Below, piece after piece: positions 1 through 11,882 of a stretch of 64,000 bases of DNA (its first letter is position 1; each line of letters starts with the position of its first letter). The stretch covers positions 5,491,732-5,555,731 of the forward strand of contig JAGGNK010010226.1 in the NCBI GenBank assembly GCA_017590115.1, read 5' to 3'. A program made the translations under genes and the position numbers. This stretch comes from Montifringilla adamsi. Its lineage: Eukaryota > Chordata > Aves > Passeriformes > Passeridae. The notes beneath the pieces were generated by a model. The model did not search any database. It saw only the letters and a program-made list of their open reading frames with translations, and was not told where the DNA came from.

Positions 1-159
1 TGAGAGTTTGCACATGAAGTATAACATAACTTATCATGAGGGATTTTTTCCAGCAACTTTCATGTGATTACTTTATATGAGTAAATTTATGTGAACGAAT
101 TTAATCCTGCATGTTACCTTATAAAGGCTTGGTGGTAAAATAATATTAATATACACTGA

Positions 160-360
160 AGTCTGTTTTGCTTCAAGCAGTGTAAAAACAACAAGTGCAT
201 TCTGAAAGCAAACACACCTTTAAGCATAGAAGATCTGATTAAGAGCAAAGGTCTAGTGACTGATGAGAACCACCTTTATTTTGAAAATAGCTTCAAAGAG
301 ATTAAATCAGTCAGTTATGCAGTTCCACAAGGTATGAGTGTTGCCATTAGTTGCTGCTAA
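160..360 (+). other. open frame with splice-like borders, possible cryptic exon or gene relic
   Basis: A frame stays open from just after a stop at 157-159 to a stop at 358-360. It reads like protein, with cysteines near the start and a Lys/Glu/Ser-rich middle containing TPLSIEDLIKSKGL. A pyrimidine-rich stretch ending CAAGCAG (to 180) resembles an acceptor, and CAAG followed by GTATGAG (from 332) resembles a good donor. The 181-331 interval is 151 nt, so inclusion in CADM2 mRNA would shift the frame. I do not recognise the protein and it does not resemble CADM2. It may be chance, a cryptic exon or a retrocopy relic, since a 47-base A run follows at 641. Confidence 0.2.
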
Positions 361-636
361 AAGTAAAACAAAAGTCAAATATTGAAGTGTTTATTTCTTC
401 ATGCAGCAGATCAGATTTTTTACCAGTATAAGTTGGTACCAATTTTCCACACATGTTTACTGATTTTTTCTGTTGCTGAAGATGACATAGCCTGATCAAA
501 AATAGATCAATCTTCCCAAAGCTTTGGAATGGGTTTCCCAGGCTTGTGAGATGAGATGAGCCCAAATCCAAGAAAGATGGATGAAGCAGAATCACTCAGT
601 GGAACTTTTGCCTTTGGTCTGCTGAATCACGAAAGG

Positions 637-640
<4 letters not shown>

Positions 641-687
<47 letters not shown>
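641..687 (+). repeat. poly(A) run, 47 bases
   Basis: This is an uninterrupted run of A and the longest homopolymer in the window. No AATAAA hexamer is visible in the 30 bases before it, which argues against a simple processed-mRNA tail. Expect length variation and sequencing error here. Confidence 0.95.
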
Positions 688-688
<1 letters not shown>

Positions 689-3200
689 CCCCATGCCATA
701 AGTCTTACCTGTAGCTGGTATGTCCAGAAAGAAATTAGCAGATTCTGTGCTCATGGAGGGTAGAAGATACAACCTCAATACAGGTTGGTGGTAGCAATCA
801 GTTTTAGCTCATAAGTACCTCGTTACTCAAACTAAAGACTGGAGGGCCAAAGAAGCTCTCGCTGCTGGAGATGGATGTAACTAAAAAAGCCACTGAAAGG
901 CTACTGAAAAGCAGTGTGTTTTACTGAGAAAACTTGCTGTGGTGCTTACATCCACATAAAACACTGGTTTTTTTTATAGAATTGGACTTTCCCAAAGCTT
1001 ATTCTTTTTGGAATACTTATCTCCTCCATAATATTCTTAGACCTTAGGATAAGGCGATATTTGTAGATATTGTAAAGAAACCGTAGTCACCACTCCCTGG
1101 TTCAGAAGAATTTTGCTTTGAATACTGACCCATGGTATTTTATTTTCATTAAATTGCTGGGCTAAATAAAAAAAAATATGCAAGTTATTAAAGTTCAGGT
1201 AAGTTCAGCTGGTACACATTGGTATTTTTCTACTGGGTTTAGAGGAGGAGAAAAAGATCTGACCCACATTACTCTTGAGTCTACTCCTTTGTTCTGGTTG
1301 TAGAAGGAGATTGTTTTTTTGGCATATCTACATTATTTATAACAAACTGATAAACATATCTGAAAAGAAATCAACCTCTTTCTGTATTACAGTTCTTGCT
1401 TTTCTTTCTTTAGGCTGTTTTCTAGTGTTGATGTTTGCTGGAGATCATGTGATGTTCCAGTTGTTATGATTAATATTTTAAGTGTGACAGGTCAAAACTC
1501 ACAGTATTGATAGAGTACATTTATACTTTTTAAGTTCTTCTAAAATGAGGAGTCACAGCAGGAGGTAGTGTTTTGTAATAGCATTTTGTGTTCTGGAAAA
1601 GTACCAGTCAGCAGGGTTCTATCATCTTTGTAAAAATAAGATATTTAGGTTAGTTTTGATTCAATTCAACTATTCTGAAGATTCCTTCTCATTTAAATTA
1701 TTGATATGAATGTGAAAATAGAGGGCAGGTTTATCTTAAAAGTTTTCCCTTTTTAAGTGTACACTTTAATTCTGGAGAGAAATCAAGCATGGCCTAAAAA
1801 TAAAAAATAGAAACAGTAATACTGAGAATAAAGCAGTCAAAATAGAATATCTAGTTTTTAAAAAGTCATTAAAAAATGCAAAGATTTTCCATTGTTGTCT
1901 TCCCTAAAAATTATATAGTGAATTAAACCCTGTGTTTCCTGCTTTAGAGAAATAAGTAGTTACTGTTTAAGTCAATTAGCAGGGAAAACCACTAGGGAAT
2001 GTATTTCCTACACCACTTTGTTGTGCCTTAGAGGGTGAAACATAAATATAAGACCTTTCTGTGTTAGTAAGCTCTGTTTAAAAGTGCATGGAGAACAGAG
2101 AGCTGCCTGGTGGATTAAAGTAGGAATGGGAACTTCAAGTAGGGGCAAGCAGCACTGCATTGATCCATGCAAATGAAAGCTTAATTGTCTGGAATCCTCT
2201 CCAATTTTATTTGGGTCATTTACAATATTGCATAAAATGCTGATAATTTTTTAAATATTTAAGCCAGGAATAATAGCTAGATGGCCCTTTAATTTCTTCC
2301 TTCACCTGTGGCTGTCAGGATTACTTCCATCAAAGTTTTGCTCTCTTATATTTCTCTGGAAACCTCTTGATCTCATTGCATTAGTTGTCTCCCTCCCTCA
2401 GTTAAATTCTTCATGTATTCCTATCTGATACTAATTTGCTCCTCTGGTTGAATGTATAGTCAAGAGAGTAATTTATTCATCTTCAACAGCACCACTGAAA
2501 TCACAGAAGTACTTGATGCCCTGATTTATTAAGGCACTTGAGGTCAGTGCCTTAAGCATGTGCTAAAAATGAAGAAAATGCCAGCCTGGCCTCCAAAGGA
2601 TTAGTCACCTGCATAACGGTTTGCAGGGTCGTTAAAAATATGAATTTGTGGAACAGATTTGCTACTGGTGTAAGGTTAGAGCAGCTGTTCTGGAAAGCTG
2701 AATGATGCTGAAAATACTTTCAGTGGAATTACAGAGAGTCTGCACTAAGTCCTTCCCACTTCCTGTCCTGTGCTGTGTAAAAATAAAAAAATCAAAAGTT
2801 AGAAAAATTTTCCATAATTTTAACTGTTCAGATGCCATTTAGGGTTCAGCAGGACTATTGGCATCTCAATAAGAGGATATATTGTTACAGCATATCTTTT
2901 TAATTTTCTTTTTGTTTGATTTTGTGGGGTCATATTGTCTGCTCTTTCACATTTGCTTAATAACAGGACATGAGTGGTTTCACTGCTAAGGATAACAGCA
3001 ACTGCAAACTTAGTGAGACAAAACTTAGGTATCCTAGATTTGCAGGATAAAGTGGTTTGTATTAGGAAGCTATAGAGAAAGAAACCATGAGGAAAAATAG
3101 ACATTTTTCCACTCAACCTGATTTTTTTTTCACTGTGACAATGAACTTTGTTTTTCCTCTTCCTAAGGAAAAAATGTGTTACATTCCTTTCTTTATCGTC

Positions 3201-3227
3201 TTTTTTTTTTTTTTTTTTTTTTTTTTT
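3201..3227 (+). repeat. poly(T) run, 27 bases
   Basis: An uninterrupted T run in the intron, about 0.8 kb before exon A. No retroelement body was recognised on either side. Confidence 0.95.
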
Positions 3228-4022
3228 GTAAAGGTGCCCCTCTAAGTCATATGTTGACTATGAAAATATATTCTTGCAAGCTAGGTGGCATTTTTTTTAA
3301 AAGTTAAAGATCTACTTCAAATGCTCTATTTGGCATGAATTCACAGTAGCTCTATTGTGTATCTTTCTGCAATTAAAACTATAAAACTAATCCAACCACA
3401 CTGGACAGATTGCAGATTCTTCTGTAGTGCTTTTTGCAGATATTTGAAACATTCTCTTTGCAAATTCTGTTTAAGATTGTTATGGTTTAGGGGCAGCTTT
3501 ATTGCATTTCAGAAATAATATCCTGTAAAATGTCTGTAACAAGGTATTTTATCTGAAAGCCCATTGTAGCTTTCTTATTATGAGTTTCAAGCTTCTGCAA
3601 CAACAAAAGGGTTCCTATTCAAATGTACAGTATTGCATTCATTCCTCTAATAGCAGCATTCCATCATATCAGCCTAAAAATAGGCAAACAATTGCATGGA
3701 GTACTTGTTATTCATCCTAGATTTTTTTTTCTTTATTTTGTTGCTAGATATCAGACTTTTTGATAAAAAATTGTTTTCTCTTAGTATACACATGCTTTCT
3801 ATCTGTGTCTCCGAGGGATATAAAAAGTTACTGGTTTAGTTACATTGGTCATTTTTATTGCCTTCCTGAAGACAATGGAAACTGCACAAGGCTCCATATG
3901 AAACTGTCTCCAAGTGTAAATTAAATCTGTGGTTTAGTCTGTTGTAAATAGAGAAGAATGTACTCTTAGATAATAAATCTTTTTTGTGTATATCAACAAG
4001 TTGTCTATTTTTTTCTTCCTAG

Positions 4023-4113
4023 ATACACCTTTAGTTAAAATCATTTCTTCCAATTCATGGCCTGAAGAAGGACAATCTATAATTTTGACTTGTGAATCCA
4101 AAGGAAAACCAGT
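4023..4113 (+). CDS. CADM2: CADM2 exon A: first part of the third Ig domain
   Basis: This exon encodes the start of the third (C2-type, membrane-proximal) Ig domain of CADM2, a single-pass synaptic and axonal adhesion protein that binds itself and other CADM proteins through its extracellular Ig domains. It is 91 nt: two bases completing a Tyr codon, 29 codons, then two bases of a Val codon (phase 1 in, 2 out). It reads TPLVKIISS near the start and ends ILTCESKGKP. The Cys at 4091-4093 is the first of the Ig disulfide pair. The acceptor has a strong T/C tract ending CCTAG and the donor is GTAAGT. The ESKGKP block joined to PEPVLWTKDGG of exon B is typical of CADM2 and not of CADM1, CADM3 or CADM4. 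From memory, its first half differs more from mammalian CADM2 than exon B does. There is no start codon; it is internal. Confidence 0.93.
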
Positions 4114-4739
4114 GTAAGTGATTTAACAAGTAATATGTTCTTTGTTATTTTACTTATTCTGCTGTGACTGCAATCCTCAGCTGCAGAAATCTACTGGCTT
4201 TGTCTCCTCCTGGGGTGTAAAGTACTCTCTGGTATAGAAAACCTCTTGAAGCCTGTCTTCATTAAGTGTCGATAGAAGATTGCTCTTTTACTTTGTCATC
4301 TATTTTAGTTTTCAGGAAGAATTCCAGCTGTGAGTTTTTTTTCCCCCCGTCAGGTATATCAACCTGAAAGGTGTGCAGGTTTAATCTATCTCTGTTTACA
4401 TCATTAAATTGATGCTAGCGGAGGAAATATCTCATGAAAATCTTCCTACATCAACCACCCTCAGAAAAAATATATTGAAATTTGGCTGCCATTTACAGGG
4501 GAGTTTGAAGTTTAATTATATGTGCAAGTTGGCTGCCTGTTTCTACCAGGATTTGGAAAGGTGTAGCCTGCTTTAAGAATTTAAATTGTTTTCCTTAGGA
4601 ATTCATTTCTTTGCTATGAATATCTTTAAAGACATATCTGCAGAGGTTAACCCTTGCACAGAATCTACTACTTAAATAGACTTGACTCTTGAAATCAGCA
4701 ACTGCTCGGAGGAGCTTTTATATATTTACTCATACATAC

Positions 4740-4748
<9 letters not shown>

Positions 4749-4774
<26 letters not shown>
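4749..4774 (+). repeat. (TA)n microsatellite
   Basis: About 13 TA units follow a short GTGTG stretch, a common TG/TA compound pattern. Likely polymorphic in length. Confidence 0.95.
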
Positions 4775-4779
<5 letters not shown>

Positions 4780-5115
4780 ATTGCTTAATATTAGGTTATT
4801 ATGAATCAAGTTTCTTAAATATTGACCATCTGCTCAAAGGATCAATCTATAGTGTCGTGATGATACACAGATTTAGAATGGTCTCTTGAAAATGGTAATG
4901 GAATAATATTTTGGACCTAGAAAAGGTGCAAATTACGTGACAAAAATTATGTCACTTATGGCTAAATTTCTCTCTGGTGAAGCTTTAGTGACTTCATGGA
5001 ATTGCTTTATTTAGGAACCTAAAGTCAGATTTAGGTCAAGTAAAGCATTTAAGTACAAATTTCTATTTTGGAAAGCTCTTCTGAGTTATGTCTGGCATAA
5101 TTTTAACTCCCTAGG

Positions 5116-5154
5116 TTGTTTTGTTTTTTTTTGTTTTTTTGGTTTTTTTTTTTA
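5116..5154 (+). repeat. T-rich low-complexity tract with single G interruptions
   Basis: Runs of T are broken by single or paired G. The same composition recurs at 13.9, 18.6 and 21.8 kb, and as its complement at 15.0, 49.6 and 51.0 kb. Confidence 0.9.
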
Positions 5155-6563
5155 TTATGTGCCTGCATCATTTTAAAACAACTCCTCCATGCAGATCTTG
5201 ACTGGGTGAGCACCTAGATCATGCTTCTTCCCTGCTTGACACAAAAAACACTGAAGTCCATCTAATTAGTCTGACCTGATGCTCCATGTAATTGGTCTAT
5301 TCTGTACCTGTGTACTTCTGATGTGTCTGTGTTTCTGAGAAAAATACTTATGTCAATAGCACAAAAATCCATTGTGAGTCCTCTCTTGCTTTTATAATGT
5401 ATCTGAAGGAGAAGGAGTTATTCTTTTGTCTCATATCCCTTGAACATTCCCCTGAGTATAAAGAGGTGGAGTCTGTTTGCACCTTATTTTCAAAATCTGC
5501 TGAAGATGTGCAAGTGCTTAATTTTAGGAAAGAGGTCAGCACTGATTGCTGTGAGTGCACCATTGGCTGGGTGACATTTAGCATTTTCCTCATGATTTAA
5601 CAGGCGAAGTGCTCTTTTTTGGCTAATAGACTTGGGGCGTTCTAGCCCCACTCAGCTCCTCACTCACAGCAGGATCAGGGAAAGAATCAGAGGAGTAAAA
5701 GTGAGATACCTTGGCATACACTGTATTTTCTATTTGGTATGCATAATATTCTGGACAGACTTTTAACATTAGGAGGCACTAGTTATAACTTAGTAATTGC
5801 AAGAGAGCTTCAATTAAGGTGTTTACTGATTTGTTTATTTATTTTAAGTAAAACTGTGTTCTGTCCTCAAAGGATTCAAATGCAAAACTTACATGTGATT
5901 TTGAAAGGGGAAAAAAAATCTTTACATTACAGAATTATCAAGACAGGGGATCTGTATGTGGTAGCCTTTGGGGCACAGATATTTTGCCAATAACTGCACC
6001 TCTAATTGTCCAGGCCACAGGCACTGCCAACTTCAGCTGCTCTGCATTGCTTCATTAGGTCAGTCTTTCATGGCACAGGGCCAGCAATGAATAGGCATCC
6101 TCCTGGGAGCAGTTTGCAGTGGCTTAGCTTGAGAAACAGGAATGTCAGTGCTCCCAGCCTGCATTGTGAGTACCTCTGGCTGGGAGAGAGAGAGGAATTG
6201 GAGAGGTCCACCGAGCCCAGATATGTCAGTGTCACAAGGTAAGTGATGAATTGTGGCTTCGTGGAGAGCTCAGGGCCAGCCATGGTCCTTCACAGCTGTT
6301 TGCACACTGTGGGTTAATTTCTGTATATTTTGTCTCACAGTCTCTCCTGTTTTCTGCAGGCAGCAGAAAATGAACACTTACTTAGAGGTGCTTTTCTCTT
6401 GCATCCCAGAGCAATTTTCACAAGCTTCCAAGTTGCATTTGAGATGAAAACTGAGAAAGGGTGAAGCCAGGTGGTGGCTGTGGTGACATTGATGCTACCA
6501 ATAGCTGCTGCTGAGGAATTATTTTCCAAAGGGGAAAAGCAGGATGAGGCTAAAGCTGGAATG

Positions 6564-6637
6564 TACTTATAGCATCATACAGCTCATACACCATCATAAG
6601 TATGATACTTACAGCATCATACACCAGCTCATCACAC
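6564..6637 (+). repeat. imperfect tandem duplication, about 42-bp period
   Basis: TACTTAYAGCATCATACA followed by an AGCTCATNCAC-like stretch occurs twice, offset by 42 bases, with small differences. It is a short local duplication with no coding value. Confidence 0.7.
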
Positions 6638-7136
6638 TGAAAGGTGAATCACCTTCCTGGAAGGGATTCTGTCCCTCCCTCAAAACATGTGCATCATTGT
6701 TACCCTGATGCTGTGTTTCCAATCTACAAAAGTCCTGAGGGAAAGCCCTTTCTAACTTACAGTCCTGTAGCAGGAAATGGGAGGGAGGACTTGCTGAAAC
6801 CAACACCTCTGAGAAATCAACTGCACTTTGCATCTCTTGCTGAAACAGCAGCCTCCAGGGATACAGCAGAGGGACAGAGAACAACCACAAAAAACAACTG
6901 TTCTGGGGGTTAGATCTAGGGCCCTGCTGAGGTTTCACAGTTTAGGGTATAAGATTGCTCTTGGCCAGTCATTAGCCGTGACTTTGGACAGGAGAAAAAA
7001 TGTCCTCGGACCCTTGGATGTGAGCAGCATCAGTTGTCACAGGGTGTGAGATGGGATGGGTTTATCCCACCCTCTGGGGTTCCCAGTTGCTGTGGATGAG
7101 TAAAGATCTTGGTAAAGAGATCCCAGTGTTGGAACA

Positions 7137-7186
7137 GGGATGCTGAGGGTGGGCTAAGGGGGAGAAGCTGGGGCATGGGAGAGGGG
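7137..7186 (+). other. G-quadruplex-type cluster
   Basis: Seven G runs of three or more lie within 50 bases: 7137-7139, 7147-7149, 7151-7153, 7158-7162, 7170-7173, 7177-7179 and 7183-7186. The first four meet the usual rule of G3 or more with loops of 7, 1 and 4. The G-rich strand is the CADM2 sense strand, so the motif would also be present in the pre-mRNA. Folding is inferred, not shown. Confidence 0.6.
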
Positions 7187-8818
7187 TGGAGAGGAAGACA
7201 GAAATGTGATCTAGTGAGGCAACGTCAGAGGGTGTAAGGCAGACTGCGTTAATTCTGTAACTGTGCTGTTTTGCCTCTCTGCTCATCACTGGGAGGATGA
7301 GGACGGCTCTGGCTCCAGTCAGGCCCTGTGCTAATTTCTGTTGCTTTGAGGCAGGAGCTGAAAATTACCTTCTTTTGGGTAACCACTGTGTTGCTGCTCT
7401 CCAAGTGGGATAATACCAATAAAAAGAGCAGGCCAGGCTTCCTGCCTGTTCTGTGATGCTTTTGCAGAGGCAGGCCACATGGATTTGGTGATGTTCTGAC
7501 CCAGTTGTGTAGCACTTCAGGCACCAGCTCTAAGAAACAGCAGCAGAAGGCTGGTGTTTGGAATAGTGTATGAATAAATCGGTGACATTTTCAATTAAAT
7601 TTTTCTGTTGATGCGAAGGAAAAAAAGGAAATATATTCATCAGTTTACTACAAATAAACATGACTCACTCTAGGAGTATACCCTATTATGTGTAATATTG
7701 TAAGGGATCTTGAGATATAGCATTTGTGAGGATTTTGTCCAATTGGTAAATGCCAAGTTGGCATAAAAAATTAAGAGTTTTCTTTTGGGAAACTTTGAAT
7801 ATGTGTATTTGTGTTAGCTTAGTCTTTCCTATTGCAAGACTCAGCCGCTGGTTTCTTCACACTGTTAGCAGTTTTGATAATATTGATGTCCAAGGTTATT
7901 GTGTTTTGGGCTTTTTTTCCCTCCAAATTACAGGTAAAAATGTATTTAGTCATTTCTCTGCATAACTGAAGTCAAGACACTTGATATGACTATTCAACAG
8001 CATTCCTTTTTTTGGAGGTACTGTTGTGCAGTTTCAAACCAAATTGAATCTCTTCCTTTCTTAATTCTTAGCACTGCTTTTTTTTCCAGTGTTTTTGGCT
8101 GGATCCTTGGACAGCTGTCAGTCTGTAATATTTTAATCAATGAGCTTGCCTAATATATATGAAAGGTGTTGTTGCATCTTAATTTATTTCATCTTTTAGC
8201 ATAATATAGTTTTATCAAGACTTTGTTTATTTTCCAAAGAAGGAAATGTAATTAAACTTCAGAAATCCTAGACATCCTTTTTATGTAATGTCTAGACTGT
8301 TCTGAAATCATATTGCCTGACAGTATTTTGAGTATTTTAAAATAAACATGAGGTGGCTGTAAAAAAATATAGAAAGTAAAGAACAAAATGATCATTTACA
8401 GTCATCCTTGCTTACAAAATTTTATAAAAGCCAATGTTTTCTTATTGCAAGCTGTAACTTCTATACACTGTTGTGTCTTAACAATATAGTCTAGTGACTC
8501 AAAACTCTCCCAAAAGTAAATTCAGAAACTGACCCATAATGAAAGAAAGGTTCAATATTTAATATTCTTAGTCAGTACTCTCATCAAAGCATGCATGAAA
8601 TATGTGCGTTTTTTAAGTCAGTGTCATTTCAGGAGAAAGGACGTCAAAATATAATGGAATAATTAGGGCACAGGAAACAAAGAAAAAGTTAGCTGTCTCC
8701 TGTGTGCTTTAGAGAAATGTCTTTCCATTCCATGCAGCTCAGGGGAATCACAGTACAGTTGGTTGACTAATGTAAAGTGAATATTTGGCCTTGTTTGAGA
8801 TAAATAGGGAAGATTTTT

Positions 8819-8908
8819 ATTTCAGAAAACTCACATAGGTATCCTTCATTAGAATAACATTATTCGTGAGCTCATGAAAGTTATAGAGAAAAGCACAACC
8901 AAAACCAA
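8819..8908 (+). repeat. 90-bp direct repeat, copy 1
   Basis: This 90-base block matches 10008-10097 at 86 of 90 positions without gaps. It contains CACATAGGTATCCTTCATTA and CTCATGAAAGTTATAGAG. Sequence just outside each copy does not match, so the borders are sharp. No known repeat family was recognised. Confidence 0.95.
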
Positions 8909-10007
8909 CCACTAATATGTACAGAGCAGTATAAAGTATGGACAAATAAACATTTTAATGTAAGAAAAAGTGTTCAGGTGTTCACTTTTAATAATGAGTG
9001 CACACAAAAGAGCCAGTTTTGGGCTATAAAGTCATGGTAAATGATGTGTGTGGTATCTCCACACAGTGTCCTGTCTTTTCCAGCATCTGTTTAAAGAAGA
9101 CTTCCCTTGAGTGAGACAAACATTTTGCAAAGGTTGGTGAAAACAAATACTAATGATAACAGGAAACACACACCACCCAGGGAACCCAGAGAGAGAGAGT
9201 GGCTGATTCATTTGAGAAGGACCTGGCAGGGCTCTAGGTGAGACAGAGGAAAGCCAGTGAAGGGAATTAACTCATGTCCAGTCACCTGAAAGCAGCAGAG
9301 CCTGGACTCAAGCTGGCTCTAGTTAAATCTGCTGTTAGCCACGACTTCCAGGTTCTTCTCAGCTTAGATGTAGGATTTTATATTGTTGCTCAAGTTCCCT
9401 GCCTCCCATGAGGAACCTGTTGGCCCATTCCTCCAGGCCCCAGAAACCCCCCTGAACAGTGGTCTCCTCTCAGATGAATCAGTGCAGCTTAAGGAACACA
9501 TTCCACCAGGCCTTTGGTATTATAGAGTTAAACAGAACCAGGATAAACTCCTGAAGAAATCTGCTTTTGACCATCCCCTGATAGAGTGTTCCTTCAGTTC
9601 CATCAATGGTCTGGCCAGTTTTTCACCCATGGAGTGGTAGAAACACCCAGGTGACAGTGACATCCCAGCCTAGGTACAGTGAATGTGCTGGAGACAGTCA
9701 CCAAAGACTTGCTAGAGTCACAGTAAGCATGCACTGTCTTCATCAGCTACAGATCCTGCCATCTCTGCAGAGTTTTCACATGTTTTGTAGCTGAAAAAAA
9801 TACAGAAAAATTTATCTCATGAATCATTTTGTCACAGGCTTAAGGATGAAAGGTATTGTGAAGAAAAGAGGAGAAAATCTCTTCCTTCCTCTGAATACTT
9901 GCCTTAGTTCAAACTAATTCCAAGTGGAAAGACATCCAAACCCAAGGAAGGCATTTTTGAGAAATACTAGGAGGGACACATTTGAATTTCCTGATTTTCT
10001 TTGTATA

Positions 10008-10097
10008 ATTTCAGAAAATTCACATAGGTATCCTTCATTAGAATAACATCATTCATGAGCTCATGAAAGTTATAGAGAAAAGAACAACCAAAACCAA
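10008..10097 (+). repeat. 90-bp direct repeat, copy 2
   Basis: Second copy of the block at 8819-8908, offset by 1,189 bases, with four substitutions and no indel. The 1,099 bases between the copies carry no recognised element. Confidence 0.95.
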
Positions 10098-11206
10098 ACA
10101 TGATTATGATTTTCTTCCTGAAAACTGTGGCAGAGGATTCTTGACTCCTTCAGTGAAACAGTAATTATGAATGGTAGCTTAGCTGAGAATGATCTGTATA
10201 TCTTATTTGATGTATACCCTCAAGAGAAGAGAATTAGAGTTCCTTCATACTGGTCATATTATTTTGGGTTTGTTTTTTATTTTTTTATTTCCCATAGTAT
10301 CTAAGAACTTAGCAAATATTTAAATGTTTATTTTTTACCACACCTTTGCATGATTAGATTATTCACTTGCCTCAAATTTACAGCTGGGAACTGAAGCAGC
10401 AAAAAGTCCTAAGTTCAAAATTGACAAATAGGTCGTGTGTATTTCATGTCTAACATTGATCACAGCACCTATTTTCCCAAGACTATTTTGGAGTGACACA
10501 GCATCCCACTCAGGATACCGCTCATCCTTGGTTTGAGTTGTAACAGTGAGTTCTTAGCACTCCTACAAACCTGTGCTAGAGATTGAAATCAGAATTTGGG
10601 GCAGAAAATTGCAGAAACCCACTTGACATTCAGCCATTAACGTTTTGGTGTGAGCAGTTTGCCAATATTGCTTGGAAACTGCATCCTAATGGCAGGTTTA
10701 GCCTCTGAGTCATTAGTCTAATGGCCAGCCTTTTGTCCATGGACAGTTTTTTCTGTCCTGCTTTGATATGATGCACTTCCTGGCTTCTCTGGCAGGTGAG
10801 ATGGAGGTTCTGTAAGAAATTATCTCATTGTCCACATAGATTTTATTCACTGCTCTCTGGGTTTGTGCCATGAGTACCTAGCAGCCTAGAAAGGAATGCT
10901 GGTATCAATTCTGCCTATATGAATTATCGTAAAGAATCTGCAAAAACATCCATGTTTCTGTGTTTATAAATCACTGTGCAGAATGAATCCACAACTCCAA
11001 CTGGAAGCTCAGGCAGTATCAATAAATATTAATGATTTGGAAAATTGGATGGATTTGTCCACGATGAAATATTACTCTTGTAAAACATGAATGTGGTATC
11101 CAAGTATTTCTCCTTAAGCTTTACACACATTTGTACATATGAAATCCTGAATTGTAAGTCTCTGGTTTCTCTAGAAAGGACCAACTACAAGTGAAATCAT
11201 CTAAGT

Positions 11207-11233
11207 GGGGGGGAAAAAAAGTGGGGGTGGGGG
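11207..11233 (+). other. G-run cluster (weak G-quadruplex candidate)
   Basis: A G7 run, a 9-base A-rich gap, then two G5 runs separated by one T. A four-run quadruplex would need one of the long runs to be split, so it is weaker than the motifs at 7137 and 63692. Confidence 0.4.
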
Positions 11234-11803
11234 AATTTAGGTGCTAGGTACTGGAGTTTCACTGCTTTATGTTTAAATCTTTGTCCTAGCAGAATGGTGG
11301 ATGGTTCTGAACAAAATACTGTGCATTTAACTAACCAGGAGCCTCCCTGATGTTCTCTGCTTGCCTTGATCCCAGAATTAGGGTTAGCTGAAATCTCTTT
11401 ATCTGATTTATGCCTTCTGAATGCTCTGAGTTTACAGTGAAGTTTCCAGGGACACATTTCACACACAGCTTTGGGCAAGGCTCTGTAAATATATGCTTGA
11501 ATAAATGCCTACATACATAGGACAGGGTGTTGTATCTGTGGGTACAGACTTGGAGAAGGGCAAGAAACCCTCCTCACAGTTCTCAGCCCTGTGTTCCCTG
11601 TCACTGGGAACAGCTGTCAGGACAGCTCAGGCTCTCCTAGTCCTGTCTTTTGTCTTGCTCTCTGTCCATTCCAAGTTGTCTTTCTTTGAATGCGGCTTGT
11701 TCAGCAGTTAGATAGAGCCTGTCTTCTGCAAATACCGCTGGTATCTCTGTCCTGCCTGTCTCTCCGCCCTTGTTATAGTTTCTTGAAATGTTCTTACTTT
11801 GTC

Positions 11804-11882
11804 TTTTTTTTTTTTTTAAACATTGCTTTTTCATCTCTGTATCTTTATCCCATTTAGGCTGTCTGGTTTTTTTTTTTTTTTT
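11804..11882 (+). repeat. two poly(T) runs of 14 and 16 bases
   Basis: T runs at 11804-11817 and 11867-11882 in a pyrimidine-rich stretch. No retroelement is recognised beside them. Confidence 0.85.

Larger units (their letters stand above)
1..4022 (+). other. CADM2: CADM2 intron (3' part) upstream of the Ig3 exon A
   Basis: This is intronic sequence ahead of the first recognised exon; its donor lies outside the window. It ends in a strong acceptor, a T-rich tract followed by CCTAG at 4018-4022. It holds a 47-base A run, a 27-base T run and a stretch near 160-360 that could be a cryptic exon. No exon for the second Ig domain of CADM2 was found here. The rest is AT-rich with no recognised feature. 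Confidence 0.85.

Noticed and set aside
6000..7530. cluster of overlapping small frames in a GC-richer patch, considered as a gene or CpG island
   Set aside because: Frames overlap on both strands, CpG is scarce and no protein was recognisable.
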